Position numbers and translations under genes: made by a program. From contig NZ_LT578417.1 in the NCBI RefSeq assembly GCF_900088535.1, forward strand, positions 1 to 64,000: a stretch of DNA of 64,000 bases, in the 5' to 3' direction. Shown here piece after piece: positions 21,503-32,009 of the stretch (position 1 is its first letter; the number at the start of each line of letters is the position of its first letter). The notes below the pieces were generated by a model. It had not been told where the DNA came from. It saw only the letters and a list, made by a program, of their open reading frames with translations, and made no database searches. This DNA comes from Cyanobium sp. NIES-981. Lineage in GTDB: Bacteria > Cyanobacteriota > Cyanobacteriia > PCC-6307 > Cyanobiaceae.

Positions 21503-24500
21503 GTGACCACCCGTGCCCGGTCCCCCCAGGGCTGGCGGTTCTGGATCGATCGCGGCGGCACCTTCACCGATGTGATCGGCCTGGCCCCCTCGGGGCGGAT
21601 CCAGGTGCGCAAGGTGCTCTCGGTGCAGCCGGACCGGCCCGGTGATCCCGCGGCCCGGGCCATCCGGGCCATGGCCGCTGGCGATCCGATCGCCGAGCTG
21701 CGGCTGGGCACCACCGTGGCCACCAACGCCCTGCTGGAGCAGCGCGGCGCGGGTGTGGTGTTGCTGATCAACCGGGGGCTGGGGGATCTGCTGCGCATCG
21801 GCGACCAGCACCGCCCCGACATCTTCGCCCTGGCCATCCACCGGCCCCAGCCCCTGCGGGTGAGGGTGCTCGAGGTGGGGGGCCGCCTTGACGCCGAGGG
21901 CCGCGAACTCACCCCCCTGCGGCTTGATGCCCCCCTGGCCGCGAGGGTGCGCCAGGCCCGCGCTGAGGGGTACGGCAGCTGTGCGGTGGCGCTGCTGCAC
22001 AGCCATCGCCAGCCTGCCCATGAGCGGCAGCTGGCCGCCTGGCTTGCCGGCTTCGGCTTCGAGGCGGTGGCCCTCTCCCACCGGCTCAGTGCCCAGCCCC
22101 GGCTGGTGCCGCGCGGCCACACCGCCCTGGTGGAGGCGGCGGTGGCCCCGGTGCTGCGGGCCTACCTCCAGCAGGTGGAGGCCGCCCTGGGGTCGGCCAC
22201 CCGGCTGCGGGTGCTCGGCTCCAGCGGAGCCCTTGTGGCGCCGGCATTCCTGCACGCCAAGGACACGATCCTCTCCGGGCCGGCCGGTGGGATGGTGGGG
22301 GCCGTGGCCGTGGCCCAGGAGGCCCTGGGGGCCGCCGGCCACCCCCCGATCCCCGTGGTGGGCTTCGACATGGGGGGCACCTCCACCGATGTGTTCCACT
22401 GGGACCCCGGCCGCGGCGCCCTGGCCTGGGAACGGCAGCCGGAGACGGAGATCGCCGGCCTGCGGCTGCGGGCCCCGATGCTGCCGATCCACACCGTGGC
22501 GGCCGGCGGGGGCTCGATCCTCCGCTTTGACGGCCAGCGGCTGATCGTGGGGCCCGAATCCGCCGGAGCCGACCCAGGACCCGCCGCCTACCGCCGCGGC
22601 GGCCCCGCCACGATCACCGACGCCAATCTGCTGCTGGGGCGGTTGCCGGCCGCTGCGCTGCCGCCGGTGTTCGGTCCAGGTGCCGACCAGCCGGCCGATC
22701 TGGAGGCGGTGCAGCAGCGCTTCGCCGAGCTGGCCGCCGCGATGGCGCCCAGCTCACCCGGCATCACCCCCGAGCAGGTGGCCGCCGGCGCCCTGCGGAT
22801 CGCCATCGAAACCATGGCGGCGGCGATCCGCAGGATCTCGATCGAGCGCGGCCACGATCTGCGCCAGGCGCTGCTGGTGAGCTACGGCGGTGCCGGCGGC
22901 CAGCATGCCTGCCGCCTGGCGCGCTGCCTGGGCATCCGGCAGGTGCTGCTCCATCCTCTGGCCGGCGTGCTGTCCGCCTACGGCATCGGCCGGGCGGAGC
23001 AGCGGTCCCTGCAGGAGTGCGCTCCCGACCTGCCCCTGATCCCGTCCAGCCTGCCCCGCCTGGAGCGCCTGGCCGCCGAGCTGCGGCGGCAGGGTGGCGC
23101 CGAACTCCATGCCGCGGGCGACCTGGAGGGGGCCCAGCAGGAGGTGCGCAGCTGGTGTTCCCTGGAGCTCTGCCTGCCCGGCCGGGAGGATGGCCTGCTG
23201 GTGCCCTGGACCCCAGGCCAGGCGGCCGAGGCGTTGCACGAGGCCTTTCTGGCGGAGCACCGCGAGCGGTTCGGCCATGCCCCCGAGCTGGGCAGTGGGG
23301 AGCTGGTGGTGGGGCGGCTGCTGCTGGAAGTGGCTCCTCCCGAGCCTCCCGAGCCCCCAGGATCCGCCCCAGCCCCTGCGGCCGAGCAGGTCGCGGCGGA
23401 GCGGGCCGGGGTGGCGCTGGTGCGGGTGTGGCTGGACGAGCGGCGGGGCTGGCAGCCGGTGCCCCTGTGGCGCCGGGAGCAGCTCCAGCCGGGCCAGCGG
23501 CTGGAGGGTCCGGCGCTGCTGCTGGATCCCACCAGCACTTCGCTGCTGGAGCAGGGCTGGCGGGGGCGGGTGCTGCCGGATCAGGCGGTGCTGCTGGAGG
23601 CCACCGCCGTGGCGACGACGGACGGGGGGCCGGGGAGCATCGGCGGGCAGGCCGGCAGTGTGGATCCCACCCTGCTGGAGCTCTACAACCACCGCTTCTC
23701 CGCCATCGCCGAGCAGATGGGGGTGCGGCTGCAGCAGAGCGCCCGCTCGGTGAACATCCGCGAGCGGCTCGATTTCTCCTGTGCCGTGTTCGACGGGGCC
23801 GGGGCGCTGGTGGCCAATGCGCCCCACATCCCCGTGCACCTGGGTTCGATGGGGGAGAGCGTGGCCAGCCTGATGAAGGCGGTGGCCCGCGGTGAGCGGC
23901 CGCCGCTGGCCCCGGGCGATGTGGTGCTCGCCAACGACCCCTTCGGCGGCGGCACCCACCTGCCGGACATCACCGCCATCACGCCGGTGTTCGTCCCTGG
24001 CGCGGACAGCGCTGCACCGGCCTTCTTCGTGGCCAGCCGCGGCCACCACGCCGACGTGGGCGGCATCACCCCGGGCTCGATGCCCGCCTTCAGCCGGCGC
24101 ATCGAGGAGGAGGGGCTGCTGCTCGACAACCAGCTGTTTCTGCATCAGGGCCAGCTGGATGAACCGGCCTGGCGGGCCCGTTTCGCCCGGGGCCCCCACC
24201 CGGTGCGCAACCCCGACCAGCTGCTGGCCGATCTCCAGGCCCAGGTGGCGGCCAACCGCCTCGGGGTGGCTGAGCTGCAGCGGCTGATCGACACGGCCGG
24301 CCTGGCGGAGGTGCGGGCCTACATGGGCCATGTGCAGGCCAATGCGGCCGAGGCGGTGCGGCGGGTGGTGGCCCGGCTGCAGGACGGCTCGGCCCGGGTG
24401 AGCCTGGATGACGGCAGCTGCATTGCCGTGCAGGTGCGGATCAACCGGCGGCGCCGCGTGGCCTGCCTGGATTTCAGCGGCACCTCGCCCCAGCATCCCG

Positions 24501-25249
24501 GCAATCTCAACGCCCCCCTGGCCATCACCCGGGCCGTGGTGCTCTACGTGTTCCGCTGCCTGGTGGGGGAGGCCATCCCGCTCAATGCCGGCTGCTTCGA
24601 GCCCCTGGAGCTGGTGGTGCCGCCCGGCTCGCTGCTCCATCCCCAGCCGCCGGCGGCGGTGGTGGCCGGCAACGTGGAAACCTCCCAGGCCCTGGCCAAT
24701 GCTCTCTTCGCCGCCCTCGGCGTGCAGGCGGCGGCCCAGGGCACGATGAACAACCTGAGCTTCGGCGACGGCCGGGTGCAGTACTACGAAACCATCTGCG
24801 GCGGCACCGGCGGCGGCAGGGATCTCGAGGGCCAGGGCTTTGCCGGCGCCAGTGCCGTGCAGAGCCACATGACCAACTCGCGCCTCACGGATCCGGAAGT
24901 GCTCGAGGAGCGTCTGCCGGTGCGGCTGGAGACGTTCCGGATCCGCCGGGGCAGCGGTGGCGCGGGGCGCTGGCCCGGCGGCGACGGGGTGGTGCGGCGG
25001 CTGCGGTTTCTCGCTCCGATGACGGTGTCGCTGCTGTCGGGCTCGCGGCGGGTGCCGCCCTTCGGCCTGGCCGGAGGGGAGCCCGGGCAGCCGGGTCGCA
25101 ACCGGCTGGAGCACGCCGATGGCAGGGTGGAGCACCTGCCGGGATCCACCGAGGTCCAGGTGGAGGCCGGGGATGGGCTCCTGATCGAAACCCCCGGCGG
25201 AGGGGGCTACGGCCCCGCGCAGCCTTCGCCGCAGGCCATGCCCTTGTGA
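21503..25249 (+). CDS. 5-oxoprolinase (fused hydantoinase A/B type)
   Basis: ATP-dependent opening of 5-oxoproline to glutamate, the last step of the gamma-glutamyl cycle. 1248 aa from GTG, the full length of the fused enzyme. HyuA half, about 1-710: [13 protein letters not shown] at 13-25 and [11 protein letters not shown] near 289 (sugar-kinase-like ATP sites), [18 protein letters not shown]. HyuB half, about 715-1240: [49 protein letters not shown] and the end TPGGGGYG. Hydantoinases look alike, but the fused arrangement favours 5-oxoprolinase. Starts 37 bp after the RTX-like gene. Confidence 0.9.
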   Translation: MTTRARSPQGWRFWIDRGGTFTDVIGLAPSGRIQVRKVLSVQPDRPGDPAARAIRAMAAGDPIAELRLGTTVATNALLEQRGAGVVLLINRGLGDLLRIGDQHRPDIFALAIHRPQPLRVRVLEVGGRLDAEGRELTPLRLDAPLAARVRQARAEGYGSCAVALLHSHRQPAHERQLAAWLAGFGFEAVALSHRLSAQPRLVPRGHTALVEAAVAPVLRAYLQQVEAALGSATRLRVLGSSGALVAPAFLHAKDTILSGPAGGMVGAVAVAQEALGAAGHPPIPVVGFDMGGTSTDVFHWDPGRGALAWERQPETEIAGLRLRAPMLPIHTVAAGGGSILRFDGQRLIVGPESAGADPGPAAYRRGGPATITDANLLLGRLPAAALPPVFGPGADQPADLEAVQQRFAELAAAMAPSSPGITPEQVAAGALRIAIETMAAAIRRISIERGHDLRQALLVSYGGAGGQHACRLARCLGIRQVLLHPLAGVLSAYGIGRAEQRSLQECAPDLPLIPSSLPRLERLAAELRRQGGAELHAAGDLEGAQQEVRSWCSLELCLPGREDGLLVPWTPGQAAEALHEAFLAEHRERFGHAPELGSGELVVGRLLLEVAPPEPPEPPGSAPAPAAEQVAAERAGVALVRVWLDERRGWQPVPLWRREQLQPGQRLEGPALLLDPTSTSLLEQGWRGRVLPDQAVLLEATAVATTDGGPGSIGGQAGSVDPTLLELYNHRFSAIAEQMGVRLQQSARSVNIRERLDFSCAVFDGAGALVANAPHIPVHLGSMGESVASLMKAVARGERPPLAPGDVVLANDPFGGGTHLPDITAITPVFVPGADSAAPAFFVASRGHHADVGGITPGSMPAFSRRIEEEGLLLDNQLFLHQGQLDEPAWRARFARGPHPVRNPDQLLADLQAQVAANRLGVAELQRLIDTAGLAEVRAYMGHVQANAAEAVRRVVARLQDGSARVSLDDGSCIAVQVRINRRRRVACLDFSGTSPQHPGNLNAPLAITRAVVLYVFRCLVGEAIPLNAGCFEPLELVVPPGSLLHPQPPAAVVAGNVETSQALANALFAALGVQAAAQGTMNNLSFGDGRVQYYETICGGTGGGRDLEGQGFAGASAVQSHMTNSRLTDPEVLEERLPVRLETFRIRRGSGGAGRWPGGDGVVRRLRFLAPMTVSLLSGSRRVPPFGLAGGEPGQPGRNRLEHADGRVEHLPGSTEVQVEAGDGLLIETPGGGGYGPAQPSPQAMPL

Positions 25250-25299
25250 GCCTGCCCGGAGCCTGATGGCGGGGCCGGAGGGCTGAGGCAGGAGGGCTC

Positions 25300-26976
25300 T
25301 CAGAGGGGCTGGCTGAGGGCCTCGATGGCCTCGGGCACGCTGCTGAAGATGCCCATGCCGTGCTCACCACGGGCGAGCCCGAAACGCTTCAGCTCCTCGA
25401 GGATGGCCCGGGAGTTGGTCACCAGGACGGAGCGCACACCGCCGGCCATGAGCAGATCGCGCAGCTCCAGCAGGGCCTTGGCGGCCGAATAGTCCACGTC
25501 ATCGATGCCGGAGGCATCCACCACCAGCCCCTGGATCACGGCTTCGGGCTGGTTCACCATCGCCAGCACCTCCTGGGTGAAGCGATTGGCATTCGCATAG
25601 AAGAGGTTGGCCTCGAAGCGGTAGGCCAGGATCCCCGGCGCGGCCAGCACGCCCGGCGCCACCGGAACGGTGTGCAGGCCCGTGCCATCCCGCCGTGGTG
25701 TCCACAGGCAGGTGCGCGGCCGGTAGGTGTGGCGCACCTGCTCGATCAGCGACAGCACCACGGCCAGGGTGATGCCGGGCATCACCCCCACCTGGGCCAC
25801 GGTGACCACCGTGGCCATGGCGATCACGAATTCGTTGCGCTGCAGCCGCCACAGCTCCCGCAGGCCATTCCAGTCGATCAGCTTGAGCCCGATCAGAAAC
25901 ACGATCGTGGAGAGCACCGCTGCGGGCAGCAGGCCCAGTGGGCGGGTGAAGAACAGGAGCACCAGCAGCACCACTCCGGCAGCGCTGAGGTGGGCCAGCT
26001 GGCTGCGCCCCCCGGCGGCATCCACCATCTCGGTCTTGGTGGGCGAGCCGTTCACCACGAAGGTGCCGCTCAGTCCGGCCGCCAGGTTGGCGCTGGCCAG
26101 CCCCACCAGATCCACGTTCTCGAGGCTCCGCTCCCGGTAGCGCAGGGCATAGGCCCTGGCCGTGGCGGAGCTCTGGGCCAGGATCACCACGAAGCAGGAG
26201 GCGGCACTCACCAGCACCGCATTCCACTGGGACGGCCCCACCGCCGGCAGCACCAGCCGGGGCAGGCCGCTCGGAACGGTGCCCACCACATCCAGCCCCC
26301 GGCCGGGGAAATCGAGCAGGGCACTGAGCAGGATCGAAGCGGCCACCGCGAGCAGGGCACCGGGCAGGCGCCGGTCGAGCCGCCGGCAGACCGCGATCAC
26401 CCCCAGCACCCCCACCGCCACCAGCAGATGGTCGATCCGGCTCTGGTCCAGGCGCCCCAGGGTGCTGAGCAGCTGCTGCAGGGCACCCTCACCCTGGCGG
26501 GAGAGGCCGAACAGGCCGGGCAGCTCACCGGCCGCCACCTGCACACCAATGCCCGAGAGCAGCCCGATCAGGGCGCTGCGGGAGAGGAAGTCCGCCAGGA
26601 AACCCAGCCGCAGCAGGGCCGCCACCAGCAGGGCCAGGGCCACCACCAGGGCCACCGCCATGGTGAGCCCCACGTAGGCGGGGGACCCCGGGGTGGCCAC
26701 GCCGGCCAGGGTGGCCACCAGGATCGCCGCCGTGGCCGAGTCTGCCGCCACCACCAGATGCCGCGAAGCCCCCAGCAGGGCGAAGGCCACCATCGGCAGC
26801 AGCATGGTGTAAAGCCCCGTCACCATCGGGGTCTGGGAGATGCGGGTGTAGCCCATCACCTCGGGGATGGCGAGCGCCGCGAGGGTGAGGCCGGCCAGCA
26901 CGTCGCCGGCCACCTGGTCGCGCTTCAGGGGCAGCAGACCGGCCAGCCGAAGCCGTGAAGCGATCGGGGTGTTCAC
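25300..26976 (-). CDS. SulP family inorganic anion transporter with STAS domain
   Basis: 558 aa from GTG. The transmembrane part (about 1-425, 10-12 helices) has the SulP start ALAIPEVMGYTRISQTPMVTGLYT, ADSATAA, and VNGSPTKTEMVDAAGGRSQLAH. A STAS domain follows (about 430-550: FEANLFYANANRFTQEVL, LVVDASGIDDVDYSAAKAL). Known SulP substrates are sulfate and bicarbonate, among others. The N-terminal sequence does not look like BicA, so bicarbonate is not assumed. It overlaps the stop of the K+ channel gene by 4 bp (GTGA), so the two are co-translated. Confidence 0.93.
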   Translation of the reverse strand: MNTPIASRLRLAGLLPLKRDQVAGDVLAGLTLAALAIPEVMGYTRISQTPMVTGLYTMLLPMVAFALLGASRHLVVAADSATAAILVATLAGVATPGSPAYVGLTMAVALVVALALLVAALLRLGFLADFLSRSALIGLLSGIGVQVAAGELPGLFGLSRQGEGALQQLLSTLGRLDQSRIDHLLVAVGVLGVIAVCRRLDRRLPGALLAVAASILLSALLDFPGRGLDVVGTVPSGLPRLVLPAVGPSQWNAVLVSAASCFVVILAQSSATARAYALRYRERSLENVDLVGLASANLAAGLSGTFVVNGSPTKTEMVDAAGGRSQLAHLSAAGVVLLVLLFFTRPLGLLPAAVLSTIVFLIGLKLIDWNGLRELWRLQRNEFVIAMATVVTVAQVGVMPGITLAVVLSLIEQVRHTYRPRTCLWTPRRDGTGLHTVPVAPGVLAAPGILAYRFEANLFYANANRFTQEVLAMVNQPEAVIQGLVVDASGIDDVDYSAAKALLELRDLLMAGGVRSVLVTNSRAILEELKRFGLARGEHGMGIFSSVPEAIEALSQPL

Positions 26977-27620
26977 GGGGCGCTGGTGACGGAGGAATCC
27001 GATCCTGACCCCTTGCGGTGGTACCGCAGCCCCAGGCATTTCTGCACCACCGCCAGCAGCAGGGCCGTGCTCCAGCCCGCCATCAGGATGCCCACCAGGG
27101 CCTCGAGGGAGGCCAGCAGGCGAAAGGGCAGGGCCAGGGTGATGTCGCCATAGCCGAGGGAGGCGAAGGTGACGCTGGAGAAGTAGAGCGCCTGCTCCAC
27201 GCTGGCAACGGCCCCCAGCCGCAGGAAGAGCACGGCCCAGGTGAGGATCTCGAGCAGCATGGCCAGGAAGGTGGCCAGGGCGGTGCCGGCGATCAGCAGC
27301 AGATGGCGGGAGGAGGTGCGCGAGGCCCAGCGCAGCAGGCCTTCGCTGTTGAAACCGGCCGCCACCATCGCCGAGATCACCAGGTGGATCACGGTGCAGA
27401 GCAGGGTCATACCCAGCGCCAGGAGCAGTTGACGCAGGATCTGGGGGGACTGCTGCTCCGCCTCCAGCAGGATCTCGTCCAGGGGAACCGGGCCTGGTGA
27501 CGGGGTTCCCGCCGCGACCGGGGCCTGCAGCAGAAGGCCCACCAGCACGGCCAGCAGCACGGCCAGCAGGGCCAGGTGGGGCAGAAAGGCCGCCAGGACG
27601 CTGCGGCTTCGTTGGGCCAT
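26973..27620 (-). CDS. two-helix potassium channel family protein
   Basis: 215 aa from the ATG giving MAQRSRSVLAAF; an alternative start at 27671 (MALRKL) would add 17 residues but would meet the divergent gene start. One N-terminal helix (about 10-33) and a second pair later frame a re-entrant pore loop FSSVTFASLGYGDI, in which GYGD is the K+ selectivity filter. No RCK domain is present; the C-terminus is short and basic. Its last codons overlap SulP (GTGA). Probably a channel that balances charge during anion transport (inference). Confidence 0.88.
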   Translation of the reverse strand: MAQRSRSVLAAFLPHLALLAVLLAVLVGLLLQAPVAAGTPSPGPVPLDEILLEAEQQSPQILRQLLLALGMTLLCTVIHLVISAMVAAGFNSEGLLRWASRTSSRHLLLIAGTALATFLAMLLEILTWAVLFLRLGAVASVEQALYFSSVTFASLGYGDITLALPFRLLASLEALVGILMAGWSTALLLAVVQKCLGLRYHRKGSGSDSSVTSAP

Positions 27621-27669
27621 CAGGCTGGATGCAGGGACGCCATAGGTTGTCCGCAGCTTCCTCAAGGCC

Positions 27670-28896
27670 ATGGTCCAGGGATACCTCAATTGGGCGATCC
27701 TGGCGACCTTCGTGTTTGCCTATGCGCTTGTGGCGGGGCGGCTCCAGCGCACGCCTGTGTCGGCAGCAATGGCGTTTCTGTTCGGAGGGTGGCTGTTGAG
27801 CCCGGTCGTGCTCGGCTGGCTGCAGTTGTCGGTGGACTCCGAGGGTCTGCGTACCCTCACCGAGTACTGCCTGGCCCTGATCCTGTTCTCCGATGCGGCC
27901 CAGGCCCAGTTGCCGGTGCTGCGCGACAGCGCCCGCCTGCCGCTGCGATTGCTGGGGCTGGGCCTGCCGCTCACGATTGTGTTCGGCGCCATCGTGGCCC
28001 ATGCCCTGTTCCCGGGCTGGTCACTGGTGGAGGCCGGCATCGTGGCCGTGGCTCTGGCCCCCACCGATGCGGCCCTGGGGCAGCCGGTGGTCACCAACCC
28101 CCATGTGCCCGCAGCGATCCGTGAAGACCTGAGCGCCGAAAGCGGCCTCAACGACGGCATCTGTGTGCCCTTTTTGCTGTTTCTGCTCAGCCTCGCCGCG
28201 GGTTCCATGCCTGCTTCTCAGGGCGTCGCGCTGCTGGTCCGCTTTTTCCTTTCCCAGATCGGTGTGGGGGTGCTGGTGGGTGTCTGCCTCGCCTAACTCG
28301 CCTGTGCCGCCCGCGACCGCTGCGCCGCCCTGGGCTGGATCACCGCCGACTGGCGGCCCGTGCTGGCGGTGGCCCTGCCGGTGGTGGTGTTCTCGCTGGC
28401 CCAGGTTCTGGGGGGGAGTGGCTTCATCGCCTGTTTCTGTGCCGGTCTGATGCTGGGGGGGCTGACTCCCCGGAACAAGGAACTGGAGCTGGCGGCGGCC
28501 GAGGGGGCCGGGGATGTGCTGTCGCTGATCACCTGGATGGCCTTCGGTTCGGCCGTGCTCGGGAGAGCCCTCGGCGCGATTTCTCCGGCCACGCTGGCCT
28601 ACGCCGTGCTGAGCCTCACGATCGTGCGCATGCTGCCGGTGGCCCTGGCCACGGCCCAGATGCGCCTGCCCAGAGCCACCACCCTGTTCATCGGCTGGTT
28701 CGGGCCGCGGGGGCTGGCCAGCATCGTGTTCGCCGTGATGGTGCTGGATGGGGGGCTGCCCCATGGCCAGCAGATCGCCGATGTGATTGCCCTCACCGTG
28801 GTGCTCAGCGTGGTGGCCCATGGCCTCAGCGCCGTGCCCCTGGCTGAACGCTACGGGCGCGTGATGGCCCGTTTGGGCGGATCGGCAGCGCCGTAG
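27670..28896 (+). pseudogene. Na+/H+ antiporter (CPA1/NhaP-like) interrupted by an in-frame stop
   Basis: The frame encodes a CPA1 antiporter of about 408 codons but carries TAA at 28294-28296, right after GVGVLVGVCLA. Reading continues in the same frame (LACAARDRCAAL...) to the normal end at 28896, with no other stop. The first part holds the active-site helix APTDAALGQPVV and ESGLNDG; the second holds the last helices (GSGFIACFCAGLMLGG, LFIGWFGPRGLASIVFAVMVL). A GTG at 28360 could restart translation. Because the downstream frame is clean, the stop looks recent. Alternatives are a sequencing error or a two-piece protein. Divergent from the K+ channel gene. Confidence 0.8.
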
Positions 28897-28912
28897 GCCT
28901 GAGCGGCGGCAA

Positions 28913-30472
28913 TCAGCTGGCAGGGAGCAATTGTGGTGTGGCTTCGACCAGCGGCCGGGTGGGATCCCCCCAGCCGGTCGCCGGCAGCAGGGCAGGAGCC
29001 CCGCTGGCGGGCCGGGCAGCGTCGCCGGCGGCGAACACCTGCTGCACCCAGCTGAGCATCAGCCCCCGCAGCACGGCCTGTTCGGCTGCTGACCCCGGCC
29101 GCAGGTTGAAGTGGTTCCCGCCCGCCGCCAGCACCAGCTGGTGGCCGCGGCTTTCGGGCTGTCTCTGGAACGGCGTGAGGGCTTCAGGGCCGAAGGGCAC
29201 CACCCAGTCCTTCGAGCCGCTCACCACGACAGCCCGGCCATTCATGTCCTTGGACGCGCCGTGGTCGAACAGCAGCCGCATCGGTGGGCTCACGGCCACC
29301 ACGCCGAGCACCCTGGGTTCCGCCACATCCGCCTGATTGGCGGAGCGCAGGAAACTGCACTGCAGCACCCAGCTCACATTGGTCTCTGGATCGTTGAGAT
29401 TGCCGCAGCGCCGCCCCAGCCTGCCGTCGCTGGGTTTGAGGCCAGCCAGCTGAAGCGCGGTGATGGCCCCCCAGGAGTGCCCCAGCACCACCAGCCGCCC
29501 GGAGGGGATGGCCCCCAGGTTGAGCCGGTCGGAGTCCACCGCCGCCAGCAGCGCGCGGATATCGAGAGGGCGCAGGCCCAGCTCTTCCGGCTCGGGCGGC
29601 GGGATGGTGCCGGAGAGCATGGCGGCCTGCTGGGCCTGGTCGCTGCCGGGGTGTTCCGGCAGCAGTACGGCATAGCCATGACTGGCCAGGTGGCCTCCCC
29701 AACCCTCGAAGTTCACGGGGGAATCCCAGAGCCCATGGGAGATGAACACCAGACCCTTGGGGGAAACGCCCTGGGGCAGCAGGGCCACGCTGCGCAGGGG
29801 ATTTTGACGGTGCGCCACCGGCAGCGACAGTTCCCGGCGCTGCACGGCGAAGGGGCCCGGGCGGTTCAATTCGGGATCGGCTTCCACCACAGTCCCTTTG
29901 GCCAGGAGCGCCTGGGCTGGCGCCTGCTGGCGGTGCAGCCGCTCGAGCACGACCAGGGCGCGCTGCAGATCGATGGAGGCGCGCTTGCCCGGCATGGCCC
30001 GCAGCAGGGTCAGCAGGGTGACGGATCCCTCCTGCTCGCTGAGGCTCAGGGCCTCCGAGAGCTTCTCCCCGCTCAGATCGGTGGACACGCCATCGACGCG
30101 CACCAGGGCGGTGGTGGCCAGGAGCGCTTCCCGCAGCAACGGTGATCCAACAGACCCTTGCAGTCCCTTGGCCACACCGGGGGGCAGCTGGATCGGATGG
30201 TTGAACAGCCGCAGCACCTTCGGCCCGATCACACCGTCGCTGGCACGGTCGAGCTCGGCCAGATCGCTGCTGCCAGCCAGCAGATCTTCGGCGCTGCTCA
30301 GCTCATCCAGCCGCACCACCAGGTTCTCGCCGATCAGGGGCAGGCGGAGCTCGAGTTCCTCCAGAGCCATGGCCGGCCTGGCCTCCACAGCCACGGTTGC
30401 TGAAGCCGCCAGGCCGAGGGCCAGTGCCGGAAGCACGCCCCGGGGATGAGGACGGCAACAAGGACGACCCAT
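28913..30472 (-). CDS. secreted alpha/beta hydrolase, DUF1400-type N-terminus
   Basis: 519 aa. The ATG giving MGRPCCRPHPRG is chosen because it leaves a normal signal peptide (cleavage after ATVAVEA); a longer frame starts 26 residues earlier. The N-terminal 200 residues (LEELELRLPLIGENLVVRLDEL...) resemble the DUF1400 domain found in front of cyanobacterial hydrolases. The hydrolase part has VFISHGLWD, nucleophile elbow VLGHSWGA (Ser), VSGSKDWVVP (Asp region) and AGGNHFNLRPG (His). A paralogue with the same plan lies at 58.5 kb. Substrate unknown; it may be a lipase or esterase. Confidence 0.85.
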   Translation of the reverse strand: MGRPCCRPHPRGVLPALALGLAASATVAVEARPAMALEELELRLPLIGENLVVRLDELSSAEDLLAGSSDLAELDRASDGVIGPKVLRLFNHPIQLPPGVAKGLQGSVGSPLLREALLATTALVRVDGVSTDLSGEKLSEALSLSEQEGSVTLLTLLRAMPGKRASIDLQRALVVLERLHRQQAPAQALLAKGTVVEADPELNRPGPFAVQRRELSLPVAHRQNPLRSVALLPQGVSPKGLVFISHGLWDSPVNFEGWGGHLASHGYAVLLPEHPGSDQAQQAAMLSGTIPPPEPEELGLRPLDIRALLAAVDSDRLNLGAIPSGRLVVLGHSWGAITALQLAGLKPSDGRLGRRCGNLNDPETNVSWVLQCSFLRSANQADVAEPRVLGVVAVSPPMRLLFDHGASKDMNGRAVVVSGSKDWVVPFGPEALTPFQRQPESRGHQLVLAAGGNHFNLRPGSAAEQAVLRGLMLSWVQQVFAAGDAARPASGAPALLPATGWGDPTRPLVEATPQLLPAS

Positions 30473-30791
30473 CGGGCCCGAACAGTGAGGGAAGCTTCTC
30501 CACCCTCCCACGCCCGTGGATCCGATCGGGGATGGATTGCGACTGTCCAACGGGTTGGCTCGTCGGGCTTGACTCCGCTGGGTTGATGAAATAGGAGGTT
30601 GCCGGGCTGCACCGGATCTGCGTGACGATCGGATGCTGCCGGGCAGCGCACAGTGTGAGGTGGTTCCGGCGCTTGGCCCGAGTGGTCGCTAGGTCCGGTC
30701 GCCCGATCGGCACCCGGTGCCTGGCCGGTGGATCAGCGGCAGGTCGATCGGAATGATCAGTGGGGTCACCAGCACGCCATGGGTTGCCTCC
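30473..30791. other. divergent intergenic region, no gene seen
   Basis: 319 bp between the starts of the DUF1400 hydrolase and the DUF481 protein. Both promoters must lie here. A short AT-richer part around 30587-30600 (gatgaaataggaggttgcc) could hold a core promoter, but no convincing -35/-10 pair, operator or RNA structure is seen. Confidence 0.6.
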
Positions 30792-32009
30792 ATGCTTCAG
30801 AGGGTTGTCCCCGCCCTGATGGGTGCTGCCGTGGCGGGGTGGATGGCGCCAGCGACTTGGGCCTCGGCCATCGGCTCCGCCAGCCTGGAGCACCTGCTCT
30901 CCCGCAGCCTGGCGGAGGCCGATCCTGAGCTCCGCAGCCAGTTGCTGCTCGATCTGCTCGAGTTCTGCCTGCGCCAGCGGTGCCCGCGTGATGGGGCGAC
31001 CCTGCAACGGGATGCGGAGACTGCCGTCACGGCCATCCAGGCCCCGGACCGTCGGCTGGAGCAGTGGCTGCGGCTGGCCCTGCTCCTGCAGCGCCATGGA
31101 GAGCCCGATCGGGCCCGGCAGGCCCTCCAGCAGGCGAATCAATCGTTACGGGCGGTTCCCACAGCCCGACGCGAGGCCCTCCTGCTTCGCCTCGGCCTGG
31201 CCTATGCCGAACTGGGTGACCAGGAGCGGGCCGAGCAGGTTTTTGCCGAGGGCGAGCAGCTGATGCAGCTGGCCGAAGCACGGAAGACGGCCTTCCCCTT
31301 CCCGGAGCAGAAGCTGGAGGGCAAGGTGGGCCTGGCGGTGAGTGCGGCCACCTATGACGACACGACGATCAGCGCGGTGGCCAACTTCGATCTCTACAAG
31401 CAATGGCCCCGCGACGACTTCGAGGCCAATCTCTTCGCCTCGATCAACTACGACAGCTCCCGCGACTTCAATCTCACCTGGCCGGTCAGTCAGGGATTTC
31501 TGGCCTACCGCCACCGGCTCGACCGACGCCAGTTTCTTTTTGTGGATCAGCTTGTTGCCGTGAATGACAGCACCTTCTCCACGCAGAACGACGATGATGA
31601 CATCTCCGTGCTCTCCGGTACGCTATTGGGCTATGGCTACACCATCTGGCAAGGGCCAGAACCTGGCTCGTTTCAGGCTGTGCAACTCGGCATTGGGCCT
31701 CGCTATGAGTATGCCGAAATTGATCTGAACCGGCGACGTGATCAGGTGGACACTACCGTTGCCCTGGTCTACCGGAGTCGTGAGGTGCCCATCGGCGCAG
31801 CGAAGTGGAGCCAGGTGTTTGCGGTGGCCACACCGGTGGATACGTTCGATGAAGCGTTTTTCTGGTCCTCGACACGGCTGGACTGGCCCATCACCAAGCG
31901 GTGGATGTGGACGAACCGCCTTTCCGTGCGGTACCGGTCGCGTCCGCTCGAACCAGGCTTTGAACGGCTGAATGTGATTCTGTCCACCGGCCTCACCTAC
32001 AGCTTCTGA
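30792..32009 (+). CDS. TPR + DUF481 outer-membrane beta-barrel-like protein
   Basis: 405 aa, with a Sec signal peptide (MLQRVVPALMGAAVAGWMA, cut after TWASA). Residues about 30-165 form helical TPR-like repeats (LRLALLLQRHGEPDRARQAL, LRLGLAYAELGDQERAEQVF). From about 175 the sequence alternates beta strands ending in an aromatic (YDDTTISAVANFDLYKQW, LFASINYDSSRDFNLTW) to a terminal strand VILSTGLTYSF, whose last Phe is the normal outer-membrane insertion signal. This fits DUF481-type barrels. A start at 30753 would lengthen the N-terminus by 13 residues. Its stop is followed at once by the MscS start. Confidence 0.75.
   Translation: MLQRVVPALMGAAVAGWMAPATWASAIGSASLEHLLSRSLAEADPELRSQLLLDLLEFCLRQRCPRDGATLQRDAETAVTAIQAPDRRLEQWLRLALLLQRHGEPDRARQALQQANQSLRAVPTARREALLLRLGLAYAELGDQERAEQVFAEGEQLMQLAEARKTAFPFPEQKLEGKVGLAVSAATYDDTTISAVANFDLYKQWPRDDFEANLFASINYDSSRDFNLTWPVSQGFLAYRHRLDRRQFLFVDQLVAVNDSTFSTQNDDDDISVLSGTLLGYGYTIWQGPEPGSFQAVQLGIGPRYEYAEIDLNRRRDQVDTTVALVYRSREVPIGAAKWSQVFAVATPVDTFDEAFFWSSTRLDWPITKRWMWTNRLSVRYRSRPLEPGFERLNVILSTGLTYSF

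Noticed and set aside
25300-26976. BicA bicarbonate transporter
   Set aside because: It is a SulP protein, but the N-terminal helices do not resemble BicA, so the substrate is left open.
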